DNA of 64,000 nucleotides, taken from NCBI GenBank assembly GCA_041393495.1, contig JAWKKA010000004.1:108608-172607 (forward strand), written 5' to 3'. The DNA is from RHKX01 sp041393495 (GTDB lineage: Bacteria > Actinomycetota > Thermoleophilia > Solirubrobacterales > 70-9). Below are positions 1-8,194 of this stretch, in pieces. Both the position numbers and the translations under genes were made by a program. The notes beneath the pieces are model-generated. The model made no database searches, was not told where the DNA came from, and saw only the letters and a list, made by a program, of their open reading frames with translations. The stretch's first letter is position 1, and each line of letters begins with the position of its first letter.

Positions 1-309
1 CCCGAACGGGACTGGGAGGAGTTCTATCGGCCGGCCCTCGAGTATCAGTTCGGCAAGTACGCGGAGTGGGGTTCGGCGCGGGATTCCGGGTATGCGACCC
101 CGCAGACGCTGGGCCACCGTGGGAATCTCCTCGTCGATACCCCGGAGAACATCGCGCGCCGTTTGCTGGCGATCCGCAGCGAGGCGCCATACCACGAAGT
201 CGTGTTCTGGTACCGGTTCCGTGGTATCTCTCACGAGCGCGCAGCCGCCCATCTCGAGCTGGTCGCCAATCGGGTCGCTCCGCTTCTCGAGCCGCCGGCG
301 GCCGGGTAG
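1..309 (+). CDS. Luciferase-like flavin-dependent oxidoreductase, C-terminal end (partial)
   Basis: The window opens inside this gene in frame 1; about 102 codons are visible, ending at TAG 307-309. The segment LLVDTPENIARRLLAI followed by a short VVFWYRF strand and a closing helix is typical of the C-terminal end of LLM-class (luciferase-like, FMN or F420) oxidoreductases. The N-terminal barrel and any cofactor-binding residues lie outside the window, so substrate cannot be judged. It converges on the LacI-type gene with only 4 bases between the two stop codons. Confidence 0.6.
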   Translation, partial: PERDWEEFYRPALEYQFGKYAEWGSARDSGYATPQTLGHRGNLLVDTPENIARRLLAIRSEAPYHEVVFWYRFRGISHERAAAHLELVANRVAPLLEPPAAG

Positions 310-313
310 CCGA

Positions 314-1351
314 TCAGGGGGGACCGTTGCGCGCGGTGGACTGACGAGGGAGGATCGCCGTCGGCACCATTACCGGGTTGACCTCCGGCTCACGCCCCTC
401 GATCAGGCTGCTGAGCATCGCCACCGCGGCACGGCCGATCCGTTCGGGGTTGAGTGCGACCGCGGTCAGGGGCGGCGCCGCCCAGGCGCTGCCATGCGAG
501 TCGGTGCAGCCCGCGACCATGAGCTCCTCGGGAACCGCGATCGATCGCGCCCGAGCCGCCAGTAGCACGCCGAGCGCGAGCTGGTCGAGCGTCGCGTAGA
601 TCGCGTCCGGGGGATCGGGGCCGTCGAGGAGCTCGGCTGCGCCGATGAATCCCGACCCCTCGTTGATCGGGCCGCCCGCAACCGCAACCAGCGGCTTCTG
701 ATCCGTCGCTTCGCACCAGCTGCGATAGCCGGCGACCGCGTCGCGGGTGTAGGAGGTGACCGGCGGGGTGCTGACCAGTCCGATCCGGCGGGCACCGTGC
801 TCGACGAGATGATCGAGGATCGAGAGCGTCGCCTCGCGGTGGTCGTTGTCGATCCAGTGGCGGGGGGTTCCGGAATCGCTGCCGTCATCGCGCCGCCCGG
901 TCGTGACGATTGGAATCCCGCGCGCGTCGAGGCTCGCCAGCAGCGGGTCGTCGCTGACCGGGTCGATCACGATCGCGCCGTCGATGTCAACCCGTGAGAA
1001 GGCGTTGGCGCCGAGCGCGGCCCCCTCGACGACGAGGGCTTGCCCGCCCTCGACGGCGGCGCCGGTGGCAGCGCTGAGGAGCTGGATGAAGTAGTCGAAG
1101 TCGCCGAGGCCGAACGGTGCATCGGGACTCGCCGAGACCGTGATCCCGAGCAGGCCGGTCTTGCCGGCGACGAGGTTGCGGGCGCTCGTGTTCGGTCGAT
1201 AGCCGAGCTCCGCGGCGATCTCGGCGATGCTCTCGCGGGTCGCCTCCGGCAGCCGGCCCTTGCCGCTGAGCGCGTGCGAAACCGTGGTCGTCGAGACCCC
1301 CGCCGCCGCGGCGACGTCCTTGATCCCGATCCGTCTCCTCGCGGTCGCCAT
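314..1351 (-). CDS. LacI/GalR-family transcriptional repressor
   Basis: The protein is about 345 residues, the normal length for the family. It begins with a LacI helix-turn-helix (IGIKDVAAAAGVSTTTVSHAL) and a hinge helix (YRPNTSARNLVAGKTG), followed by a periplasmic-binding-protein-like effector domain. I chose the ATG at 1351, just before the HTH; an in-frame ATG at 1381 would add 10 residues but sits inside the promoter. The gene is divergent from the ureohydrolase operon, and two 14-bp LacI-type palindromes lie in the gap, so it probably represses that operon and itself. The effector is unknown. Confidence 0.88.
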   Translation of the reverse strand: MATARRRIGIKDVAAAAGVSTTTVSHALSGKGRLPEATRESIAEIAAELGYRPNTSARNLVAGKTGLLGITVSASPDAPFGLGDFDYFIQLLSAATGAAVEGGQALVVEGAALGANAFSRVDIDGAIVIDPVSDDPLLASLDARGIPIVTTGRRDDGSDSGTPRHWIDNDHREATLSILDHLVEHGARRIGLVSTPPVTSYTRDAVAGYRSWCEATDQKPLVAVAGGPINEGSGFIGAAELLDGPDPPDAIYATLDQLALGVLLAARARSIAVPEELMVAGCTDSHGSAWAAPPLTAVALNPERIGRAAVAMLSSLIEGREPEVNPVMVPTAILPRQSTARNGPP

Positions 1352-1374
1352 CGATAAAGCATACGAGGCGCGAC

Positions 1375-1403
1375 TTGACATGCAAAAACGTTTTTGTTAG
1401 GAA
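1375..1403 (+). promoter_or_regulatory. Candidate sigma70-type promoter of the ureohydrolase operon
   Basis: A consensus -35 hexamer TTGACA lies at 1375-1380. A weak -10 (TAGGAA, 1398-1403) follows at 17-bp spacing. The first palindrome (1383-1396) fills the spacer, an arrangement in which a bound LacI protein would exclude RNA polymerase. The -10 match is poor, so the exact start is uncertain. Confidence 0.45.
1383..1396. promoter_or_regulatory. LacI-type operator O1
   Basis: Perfect 14-bp palindrome CAAAAACGTTTTTG with the central CpG typical of LacI/GalR-family operators. It lies between the divergent repressor and operon, inside the presumed -35/-10 spacer. Confidence 0.75.
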
Positions 1404-1420
1404 TTCGCCTCGGCTCGACG

Positions 1421-1434
1421 CAAAAACGTTTTTC
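1421..1434. promoter_or_regulatory. LacI-type operator O2
   Basis: Second copy, CAAAAACGTTTTTC, with 13 of 14 bases identical to O1. The centre-to-centre distance is 38 bp. Two sites this close fit cooperative binding by adjacent dimers, or a block to both initiation and early elongation. Confidence 0.7.
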
Positions 1435-1479
1435 CGTAGGCGTCATCCCGGCGTTCGAGCGACCGAGAGGAGAGGGCAG

Positions 1480-2472
1480 TTGAGCAATAGCGACGACCGT
1501 GCCGGTGATCCGGCCGCGGACCCGACGATGTGGAGCAGCCTGCTGCACGCCGGGTTGAGCAACTCGTTCATGCGCCTGCCGCACGTGCCGGCCGAGGCTG
1601 AGGCCCTGCACGATCACGGCGCCGGCGCCGCGATCTACGGGATCCCGTTCGACGCCACCAACATCAGCCGCACCGGTGCCAACTACGGGCCCCGCGGGAT
1701 CCGCGACGTCTCCTGCCAGTTCCTGACCTTCAACGCGACCCTCGACTTCGATCTGCTCGCGGCGCTGAACCCGGTCGACTCCGGCGATGTCGACGTCGTC
1801 CTCGCAAACGCGGAGCGGACTTTCGAGCGTGCCGAGCTCGGGATCGGGGCGATCATTGCCGGTGGAGCGCTGCCGGTGACGCTCGGCGGCGACCACTCGA
1901 TCACGATCCCGGCCGCCCGCGCGATCGCCGCTCGCCATTCCGATCCCGGGCTCGTCCTCGTCGACATGCATCTCGACACCGCTCCGGACGTCGGCGGCGA
2001 ATTGCTCAACCACTGCTGTCCGATCACGCGCGCGGTCGACGCCGGGTTCGATCCCGCGAAGATCGCCCTCGTCGGCATCTCGGGTTGGATGAACCCGAAG
2101 ACCGAGCTCGCCTACTGCCGCGAGCACGGGATCACGATCATCTGGCTGGAGGAGATCTGGGAGCGGGGCACCGCCTGGGCGGCGGCCCGGGCCCGCGAGG
2201 TCGCGAGCGCCGGCGACGGCGTCTACCTCTCCTTCGACGTCGACTCGCTCGACGCGGCCCACGCCCCCGGGACCTGCTGCCCGAGCCCCGGCGGGTTGAC
2301 GAGCCGCGAGGCGATCGAGATCGTCCGTGGCGTCTCCCGCGGCGGGCTTCTCGGCGTTGACGTCGTCGAGGTTGCCCCGAGCCTCGACCCGACGCCGGCG
2401 ACGGCGTTGATCGGCGGCCGGATCGCGCTCGAGGCGATGGCATTCCATGCCGGAGCGAGCCTGCCGGAATGA
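1480..2472 (+). CDS. Ureohydrolase family protein (agmatinase/guanidinobutyrase-like)
   Basis: About 330 residues. It would hydrolyse a guanidino compound to an amine plus urea. All six Mn-binding positions of the family are visible: H139 in GGDHS, D162, H164 and D166 in DMHLD, and D253 and D255 in FDVDSLD. I chose the TTG at 1480 because GAGAGGAGAGG precedes it; a longer frame would run back into the operators. The TGA overlaps the next start as ATGA. The neighbouring amidase-type hydrolase and permease fit 4-guanidinobutyrate or a similar substrate as well as agmatine; guanidine-hydrolase relatives cannot be excluded. The substrate is therefore open. Confidence 0.85.
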   Translation: MSNSDDRAGDPAADPTMWSSLLHAGLSNSFMRLPHVPAEAEALHDHGAGAAIYGIPFDATNISRTGANYGPRGIRDVSCQFLTFNATLDFDLLAALNPVDSGDVDVVLANAERTFERAELGIGAIIAGGALPVTLGGDHSITIPAARAIAARHSDPGLVLVDMHLDTAPDVGGELLNHCCPITRAVDAGFDPAKIALVGISGWMNPKTELAYCREHGITIIWLEEIWERGTAWAAARAREVASAGDGVYLSFDVDSLDAAHAPGTCCPSPGGLTSREAIEIVRGVSRGGLLGVDVVEVAPSLDPTPATALIGGRIALEAMAFHAGASLPE

Positions 2473-3266
2473 AGGCGCTGCTGGCACAGCTCGACCCGAC
2501 ACCTGATCCGGAGGTGAACGCGGCCAGGGTCTGCGAGTTGATCGCCGACCACCCCGACCGCGAGCTCGTCGCGTTACCGGAGCTGTTCCTCGGCGGCTAT
2601 GCGATGAGCGATCTCGAGCGGCGTGCGCTCGCCCCGGGTGACGGCCCGCTCGAGCGGATCGCCGCCGTCTGTCGCGACCACGCCACAGCCGTGGTCGTTG
2701 GCTTCACCGAGGCGGTCGACCGCGATCGCAGCGTCTATGCGAACTCGGCGGCGAGCTTCGATCGCGACGGATCGACCCTTCGCGTCTACCGCAAGACCCA
2801 CCTCTTCGGCGCCGCCGAGGCCGCCGCGTTCGTCGCCGGAGCGGAGTTGCGGCTGGTCGAGCTGGCCGGCGTCATGGTCGGCCCGCTGATCTGCTTCGAC
2901 GTCGAGTTCCCCGAGCCCGCCCGGCGGCTCGCGGCGGCCGGAGCCGAGCTGCTGTTGACGATCGCCGCGAACATGGCGCCGTACGAGGCCGACCACCGGC
3001 TCGCCACCCGGGCACGAGCGCTCGACAACCGCCGCCACCACCTCTACGTGAACCGGGTCGGCGAGGAGTCCGGGCACCGATTCGTCGGGCGGACGCGGGC
3101 GATCGCTCCCGACGGCGAGATCCTCGCCGAGCTCGACGACGCCGAGGGGACCCTCGCCATCGACCTCGACCTGCTGCCGCCCGTGTCGGCGGCGGTCGAC
3201 TACCTGCGCCTGCTGCGGACCGATCTTCCCGTCGTCGAGGACAAGCAACCAGGAGGAGTGAGATGA
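2469..3266 (+). CDS. Carbon-nitrogen hydrolase (nitrilase superfamily amidase)
   Basis: The 265 residues are a normal length for a single nitrilase-superfamily domain. The Glu-Lys-Cys triad is in place: E38 in LPELF, K109 in YRKTHLF and C142 in ICFDVEFPE. Such enzymes hydrolyse amides or N-carbamoyl amines in the cytoplasm. The gene overlaps the ureohydrolase by ATGA, so the two are probably translated together. In context it may act before or after urea release, for example on 4-guanidinobutyramide or N-carbamoylputrescine; this is inference from neighbours only. Confidence 0.85.
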   Translation: MKALLAQLDPTPDPEVNAARVCELIADHPDRELVALPELFLGGYAMSDLERRALAPGDGPLERIAAVCRDHATAVVVGFTEAVDRDRSVYANSAASFDRDGSTLRVYRKTHLFGAAEAAAFVAGAELRLVELAGVMVGPLICFDVEFPEPARRLAAAGAELLLTIAANMAPYEADHRLATRARALDNRRHHLYVNRVGEESGHRFVGRTRAIAPDGEILAELDDAEGTLAIDLDLLPPVSAAVDYLRLLRTDLPVVEDKQPGGVR

Positions 3267-4876
3267 ATCCCGAGAGCCAGCCACCGGGGCTGTTCACGCG
3301 GAAGGCCACCGGCCTCGTTCGCGAGGCGAAGACGCGCGACGCGTTGTTCTACAACCTGCTGTGGTCGAGCGTCGCGCTCACGTTCGCGTTCTACTGGCTG
3401 TTCTTCGCGTTCTATCCGGGTGCCAATCCGTACGTCGCGTTCCTGATCGCGGCGGGGTTGGGGCTGCCGGGGACGTTCCTCTACGCGATCCTGACCCAGA
3501 TCATGCCGCGGACCGGCGGTGACTACGTGTTCAACAGCCGGGCGCTCCATCCGAGCATCGGCTTCGCCGGCAACTTCAGCTATGTCTTCTGGCTCGCGGT
3601 CGTGATCGGTGTCTACACGACCTACTTCGCCGCCTACGGAATGGGGGCCTGGGGGCGGATGATGGCCGGCTTCACCGGTTCGAGCGGCTGGGTCGACTTC
3701 GGCGACTGGTTCTCGACCGAGTGGGGGCTGTTTCTCACCGGCACGGCCGTGCTGCTGATCTCGGCGGCCCTGTTCATCAGCGGCGGCACCCGCCTCTTCT
3801 TCAAGGTCCAGGCGGCGGGCTTCTGGCTCTACGTGCTCGGTGCGTTCCTGCTGCCGATGCTCGTCGGGTTGTTCCAGAGCCACGCCGGCTTCCTGTCGAG
3901 CTTCAACGACTACGCCGCCAACCTCGGGACCGACAACGCCGTCGGGGCGCTGACCGACTCGGCCACCAAGGCCGGCTATGCGTCGTCCGGATTCGACTTC
4001 GAGGCGACCGTCAAGTCCGTCTCGATCTGCTGGTTCATCTTCGGCTTCATCTACGCGAGCAACTACTTCGCTGGCGAGATCAGGCTCAGCCGTGGCACCC
4101 ACCTGCGATCGATGCCGGGGGCGGCGCTGCTGGCGATCGGAGCGTTGATGCTGCTGCTGCCGGCGTACCTGAGCGTGACCACCTTCGACCTCAACGGGAT
4201 GCTCGGCTTCGCCGACCCGAGCGCATACGGCTTCGTTGCGGGCGCCCCGGCGTACCCGGAGCTGATGGCGATCGCCTCGAACAGCGCTGTGTTCGGGACG
4301 GTGATCATTCTCGGCTTCGCGATCGGCCTGCTGCTCTGGCTCCCGCAGACGCTGCTGCTGGCGAGCCGCAGCATGTTCGCGTGGTCGTTCGACCGGATCA
4401 TGCCGGAGCGCCTCTCCTACGTCGATCCGCGGTCCCGCTCCCCGCTGGTGGCGATCGGCGTGATGCTCGTGCTCAGCATCGGCAGCACCGCGATCTACGC
4501 GTTCACCGACTGGTTCAGCGCGGTTTCGGTGCTGCTCGGGTTGTCGCTGACGCTGCTGATCACGGCCGTTTCCGGGATCACTCTGCCGTTCCGGCAGCGG
4601 GCGATGGTCGAGGGCTCGCCCTACGATCGCCGCGTCCTCGGGATCCCGCTCGTCTCCCTCGTCGGCGCGCTCTCGCTGCTCGGCTTCGGGGCTGCGGTCG
4701 CGATCATCCTCTGGGACGAGGGCTCGGGGGCCAGCCTGAGCGCGAACCCGGGCAAGCTCGAGCTCGCGGTCGCGGTCTATGCCCTGGCGTTCGTCATCTA
4801 CGGCATCGCGCGGGCCGTGCGCAGAAGCCAGGGCATAGACCTGTCGCTCGCTCACCGCGAGCTGCCGCCGGAGTAG
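3263..4876 (+). CDS. APC-superfamily amino acid/amine permease
   Basis: 537 residues with about 12 hydrophobic segments, ending in a basic tail. The early motif QIMPRTGGDYVFNSR resembles the conserved P-R-x-G-G-x-Y segment after TM2 of APC transporters. The start overlaps the previous stop (ATGA) behind a strong AGGAGG site. Its place inside the LacI-controlled operon suggests that it imports the substrate of the two hydrolases. A polyamine or guanidino compound is likely but not shown by the sequence. Confidence 0.85.
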   Translation: MNPESQPPGLFTRKATGLVREAKTRDALFYNLLWSSVALTFAFYWLFFAFYPGANPYVAFLIAAGLGLPGTFLYAILTQIMPRTGGDYVFNSRALHPSIGFAGNFSYVFWLAVVIGVYTTYFAAYGMGAWGRMMAGFTGSSGWVDFGDWFSTEWGLFLTGTAVLLISAALFISGGTRLFFKVQAAGFWLYVLGAFLLPMLVGLFQSHAGFLSSFNDYAANLGTDNAVGALTDSATKAGYASSGFDFEATVKSVSICWFIFGFIYASNYFAGEIRLSRGTHLRSMPGAALLAIGALMLLLPAYLSVTTFDLNGMLGFADPSAYGFVAGAPAYPELMAIASNSAVFGTVIILGFAIGLLLWLPQTLLLASRSMFAWSFDRIMPERLSYVDPRSRSPLVAIGVMLVLSIGSTAIYAFTDWFSAVSVLLGLSLTLLITAVSGITLPFRQRAMVEGSPYDRRVLGIPLVSLVGALSLLGFGAAVAIILWDEGSGASLSANPGKLELAVAVYALAFVIYGIARAVRRSQGIDLSLAHRELPPE

Positions 4877-4882
4877 GTCGCG

Positions 4883-5866
4883 GTGGGGCTTCTCGGCATC
4901 GGAAGGAGGCGGGCGCGGGAGAGCCCGGTCCGCCTCTTCTATGCCTCCGACATCCACGGAACCGAGGTGCTCTGGCGCAAGTTCCTCAATGCCGCGAAGG
5001 CCTACGGCGCCGACGTGCTCGTCATGGGCGGCGACCTCACCGGCAAGGCGGTGATCCCGCTGGTCGGCACCGGGGACACCTACGAGGTGGAGTTGTTCGG
5101 CGAGCGACGAACGGTCAGCGGCGAGGACCAGCTGGCCGAGCTGGAGCGGCAGATCCGGGGCAAGGGGCTGTATCCGCACCGGATGTCGGCCGACGAGGTG
5201 CGCCGGGTCGCTGCCCTCGACGAGGAAGAGCGTGAGCGCTGGTTCGCGGAGGTGATGCTGGAAACGTTCGAGCTCTGGCTGAAGCTGGCCGGAGAGCGAC
5301 TCGAAGGCTCTGGTGTCCGCTGCTTCGTGATGCCCGGAAACGACGATCCCCCAGCGGTCGAGGAGGCGATCGAGAGCGCGGCCGGCGTCGACGCCTGCGA
5401 CGGTCGCGTCGTCGAGTTCGATGGCTACGCGATGGTCTCGCTCGGCTATTCGAACCGGACCCCGTTCGACTCGCCGCGCGAGCTCGACGAGGAGGAGATC
5501 GCAGCGCGGGTCGGCGCGCTCGCCGACACGGTCCCCGACATCTCGCGCTGCGTCTTCAACCTCCACGTTCCCCCGTACGACTCCCGGCTCGACACCGCGC
5601 CCGAGCTCGACGATGATCTGCAGATCGTGATGGCGGGGTCGGAGCCGAAGCAGATACCGGTCGGCTCGACCGCCGTCCGCGAGCTGATCGAGCGCTACCA
5701 GCCGCTGCTCGCCCTGCACGGACATGTCCACGAGAGCGCCGGTGCAACCCGGATCGGGCGTACCCTTTGCATCAACCCCGGCAGCGACTACCACACCGGT
5801 CGCATATCCGGCTGTTTGCTGGCGCTCCGCGGTGACGACGTAAGGCACCAGTTCGTCACCGGTTGA
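4883..5866 (+). CDS. Metallophosphoesterase family protein
   Basis: 327 residues starting at GTG, 6 bases after the permease stop. The calcineurin-like metal motifs appear in order: ASDIHG near the N-terminus, GGDLTG, GNDD, a lone HVPP histidine and HGHVHE near the C-terminus. A helical insert of about 100 residues lies between the second and third motifs. The family hydrolyses phosphoester bonds on nucleotides or nucleic acids; the substrate here is unknown. Its tight coupling to the permease and the following nucleotidyltransferase-like gene is unusual for a catabolic operon. Confidence 0.8.
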   Translation: MGLLGIGRRRARESPVRLFYASDIHGTEVLWRKFLNAAKAYGADVLVMGGDLTGKAVIPLVGTGDTYEVELFGERRTVSGEDQLAELERQIRGKGLYPHRMSADEVRRVAALDEEERERWFAEVMLETFELWLKLAGERLEGSGVRCFVMPGNDDPPAVEEAIESAAGVDACDGRVVEFDGYAMVSLGYSNRTPFDSPRELDEEEIAARVGALADTVPDISRCVFNLHVPPYDSRLDTAPELDDDLQIVMAGSEPKQIPVGSTAVRELIERYQPLLALHGHVHESAGATRIGRTLCINPGSDYHTGRISGCLLALRGDDVRHQFVTG

Positions 5867-6636
5867 GCGAGATGGAGGCGGCCATGCCCATGGTTGAACC
5901 AGACCTCGAGAGGGAGGCTGAGCGGCTGCTCGGCGCGTTGTCCGAACGCAACCTCGACGTTCGCCTGCTCGGTGGTATCGGGATCCGGCTCGCCGTCGGC
6001 GCCGGTCTTCATCCTTCGCTGACCCGCCCCCACAACGACATCGATCTGATCACGACGAAGCGGGATGGATCGGCTGTCGAGGCTGCCCTGGCCGAGCTCG
6101 GCTGGGAGCCCCACCGCGAGTTCAACGCGCTGAACGGGGCGCGCCGCCTGCTCTTCACCGACCCGGCGACCGGTCACAAGATCGATGCCTTCGTCGACAA
6201 CTTCGAGATGTGCCACCGACTGCCGCTGGTCGGACGCTTCGCCTTCTCCGAGCGGACGCTGTCGCCGGCCGACTTGCTGCTGACGAAGCTGCAGATCGTC
6301 GAGCTGAACGCCAAGGACCGTGGCGACTGCTACGCGCTGTTGTTTCGGTTCCCTGCGGCCGCCGATTCACGGCCGGAGGCGATCGACGTCGCCTGGATCG
6401 CTGAGCTGGCTGCCCGCGACTGGGGCCTGCACCACACCCTCGAGATCAACCTCGCCCGGCTCCGCGAGGGGCTCGACGAGACCGAGCTCCAATCATCCGC
6501 GCGAGCCACCATCGAAGCCACGATCGGCCGGATCGAGACAGCGATCGACACAGCCCCGAAGACGCGTGGTTGGAAGCTTCGGGCCCGGATCGGCGAGCGC
6601 AAGCGCTGGTATGAGGAGCCTGAGGAGATCGGCTGA
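5863..6636 (+). CDS. Nucleotidyltransferase-fold protein
   Basis: Up to 257 residues. The GG...D-I-D pattern of the nucleotidyltransferase fold is visible: LLGGIGIRLAVG followed by PHNDIDLIT. The TTG at 5863 overlaps the upstream stop, but ATG 5884 sits 5 bases after a GGAGG and may be the true start. It resembles AbiEii- or aminoglycoside-nucleotidyltransferase-like proteins, yet no cognate antitoxin or resistance context is present. Its role in the operon is unknown; target modification of a neighbour product is only a guess. Confidence 0.65.
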   Translation: MSEMEAAMPMVEPDLEREAERLLGALSERNLDVRLLGGIGIRLAVGAGLHPSLTRPHNDIDLITTKRDGSAVEAALAELGWEPHREFNALNGARRLLFTDPATGHKIDAFVDNFEMCHRLPLVGRFAFSERTLSPADLLLTKLQIVELNAKDRGDCYALLFRFPAAADSRPEAIDVAWIAELAARDWGLHHTLEINLARLREGLDETELQSSARATIEATIGRIETAIDTAPKTRGWKLRARIGERKRWYEEPEEIG

Positions 6637-6808
6637 CATGCAACGCCCGGCCCCCTCGAGACCTGCCGTCGGGAGGCAGCCGATCGCATCGGGGCTGAAG
6701 GGCTTGACGGTCGGCTGCTGCTCCGCCAGGAGGACGACGCCGCCGGGGTCGAGCCGAGCGTCCGCTGGGCTGACCTCGTGATCGGCGATGCCACGAGATA
6801 CTGAGCCG

Positions 6809-8188
6809 ATGGCTGCGATCGTCAGCACCGACCCGTTCCGGCCCGAGGAGGTCGTGGCGACCGCAGAGCCGCCGACGCCGGCGGAGGTCGACGCCGTCCT
6901 CGACCGCGCCGTCGATGCGCAGCGGCAGTGGCGCGAGTCGGCCGCGGCGCGGTCGCGGGCGCTGCACGCGCTCGCTGACGCGGTCGCCGCGCGCGAGGGG
7001 CTCGCCGAGCTGATCACCCGTGAGGTCGGCAAGCCGATCACCGAGTCGCGCGGCGAGGTCGCCCGCGCGGTCGCGATCCTCCGCTACTACGCGCAGGCCG
7101 CCTTCGATCCGGTCGGCGAGATGTATCCGGGGTCGGCGCCCGGGGCCCGGGTGCAGGTGCGTCGCGATCCGCTCGGCGTCGTCCTCGCGATCTGCCCGTG
7201 GAACTTCCCGCTCGCGATCCCGCTCTGGAAGGCGGCGCCGGCGCTGGCGTACGGAAACGCGGTGGCGGTCAAGCCGGCGAGCGCGGCGATCGGGGTCGCC
7301 CGCGCGCTCGAGGAGCTCGCCGACGACGTCCTGCCGCCGGGCGTGCTGGCGGTCATCAACGTTCCCGGCGCCGAGATCGGGCCGCTGCTCGACGACCGGC
7401 GGATCGCCGCCGCGACCGTCACCGGCTCGACCGCGGCCGGCGTCGCGGTCGCCGAGCGGCTCGCCCGCCGCGCGGTCCCGGCCCAGGCCGAGATGGGTGG
7501 ACAGAACCCGGCGATCGTCCTGCCCGACGCCGACCCCGCTGCCGCCGCGGCGCTGATCGTCGCCGGCGCGATGCACTACGCCGGGCAGAAGTGCACGGCG
7601 ACCCGCCGGCTCATCGCCGTCGGCGCGGCTGGCGGCCCGATCGAGGAGGAGGTCGCCGCTGCCGTTGCCGGGCTCGCCGTCGGCGACCCCGGCGCCGAGG
7701 CGACCGTGGTCGGGCCGCTGATCGACGCCGCCGCCGTCGACGAGTTCGAGGCCCGCCTCGCCGGCGCCCGCGAGCGCGGCGCCCGCCCCGTCGCCAGCGC
7801 TGCGCCGCCTGCCGGTGGCAGCGGTCACTTCGTGGCGCCGACCGTGCTCGCGATCGACGACCCCGGCGACGAGGCCAACCAGGAGGAGACGTTCGGGCCG
7901 CTTCTGACGATCATCCGCGTGCCCGACGTCGAGGCCGCGGTCGCGGCGGCCAACGCGACCCGCTACGGCCTCGTCGGCGCCGTCCACGGCCACGACATCG
8001 GCGCTGCGACCGCCGTCGCCGAGCGCCTCGACTGCGGGCTGATCAGGGTCAACGCCGCGACGCCGGGGGTCGACTACTACGCGCCGTTCGGCGGCGAGCG
8101 CCTCTCCAGCCACGGCCCCCGCGAGCAGGGCCGTGCCGCCCGCGAGTTCTTCACGACGACGCGCACGGTGACGATCGTCGCGCCCTGA
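6809..8188 (+). CDS. Aldehyde dehydrogenase (2,5-dioxovalerate / succinate-semialdehyde type)
   Basis: About 459 residues. The oxyanion and cofactor segment PWNFPLAIPLWK, the general-base Glu in AEMGGQNPAIV and the catalytic Cys in GQKCTATRR are intact. The C-terminal SSHGPREQGRAAREFFT resembles alpha-ketoglutaric semialdehyde dehydrogenases, which end sugar-acid or hydroxyproline pathways, but succinate semialdehyde is also possible. I prefer ATG 6809 over 6788 because it matches the usual N-terminus. It is 172 bases after the LacI-controlled operon on the same strand. A link via GABA and succinate semialdehyde is attractive but unproven. Confidence 0.85.
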   Translation: MAAIVSTDPFRPEEVVATAEPPTPAEVDAVLDRAVDAQRQWRESAAARSRALHALADAVAAREGLAELITREVGKPITESRGEVARAVAILRYYAQAAFDPVGEMYPGSAPGARVQVRRDPLGVVLAICPWNFPLAIPLWKAAPALAYGNAVAVKPASAAIGVARALEELADDVLPPGVLAVINVPGAEIGPLLDDRRIAAATVTGSTAAGVAVAERLARRAVPAQAEMGGQNPAIVLPDADPAAAAALIVAGAMHYAGQKCTATRRLIAVGAAGGPIEEEVAAAVAGLAVGDPGAEATVVGPLIDAAAVDEFEARLAGARERGARPVASAAPPAGGSGHFVAPTVLAIDDPGDEANQEETFGPLLTIIRVPDVEAAVAAANATRYGLVGAVHGHDIGAATAVAERLDCGLIRVNAATPGVDYYAPFGGERLSSHGPREQGRAAREFFTTTRTVTIVAP

Positions 8189-8194
8189 GGACGA

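Noticed and set aside
3200..5848. Very long minus-strand open frame opposite the permease and phosphoesterase
   Set aside because: High GC makes stop codons rare in antisense frames. The translation is Arg/Glu/Asp-rich without any domain, and the plus-strand genes are clear homologues.
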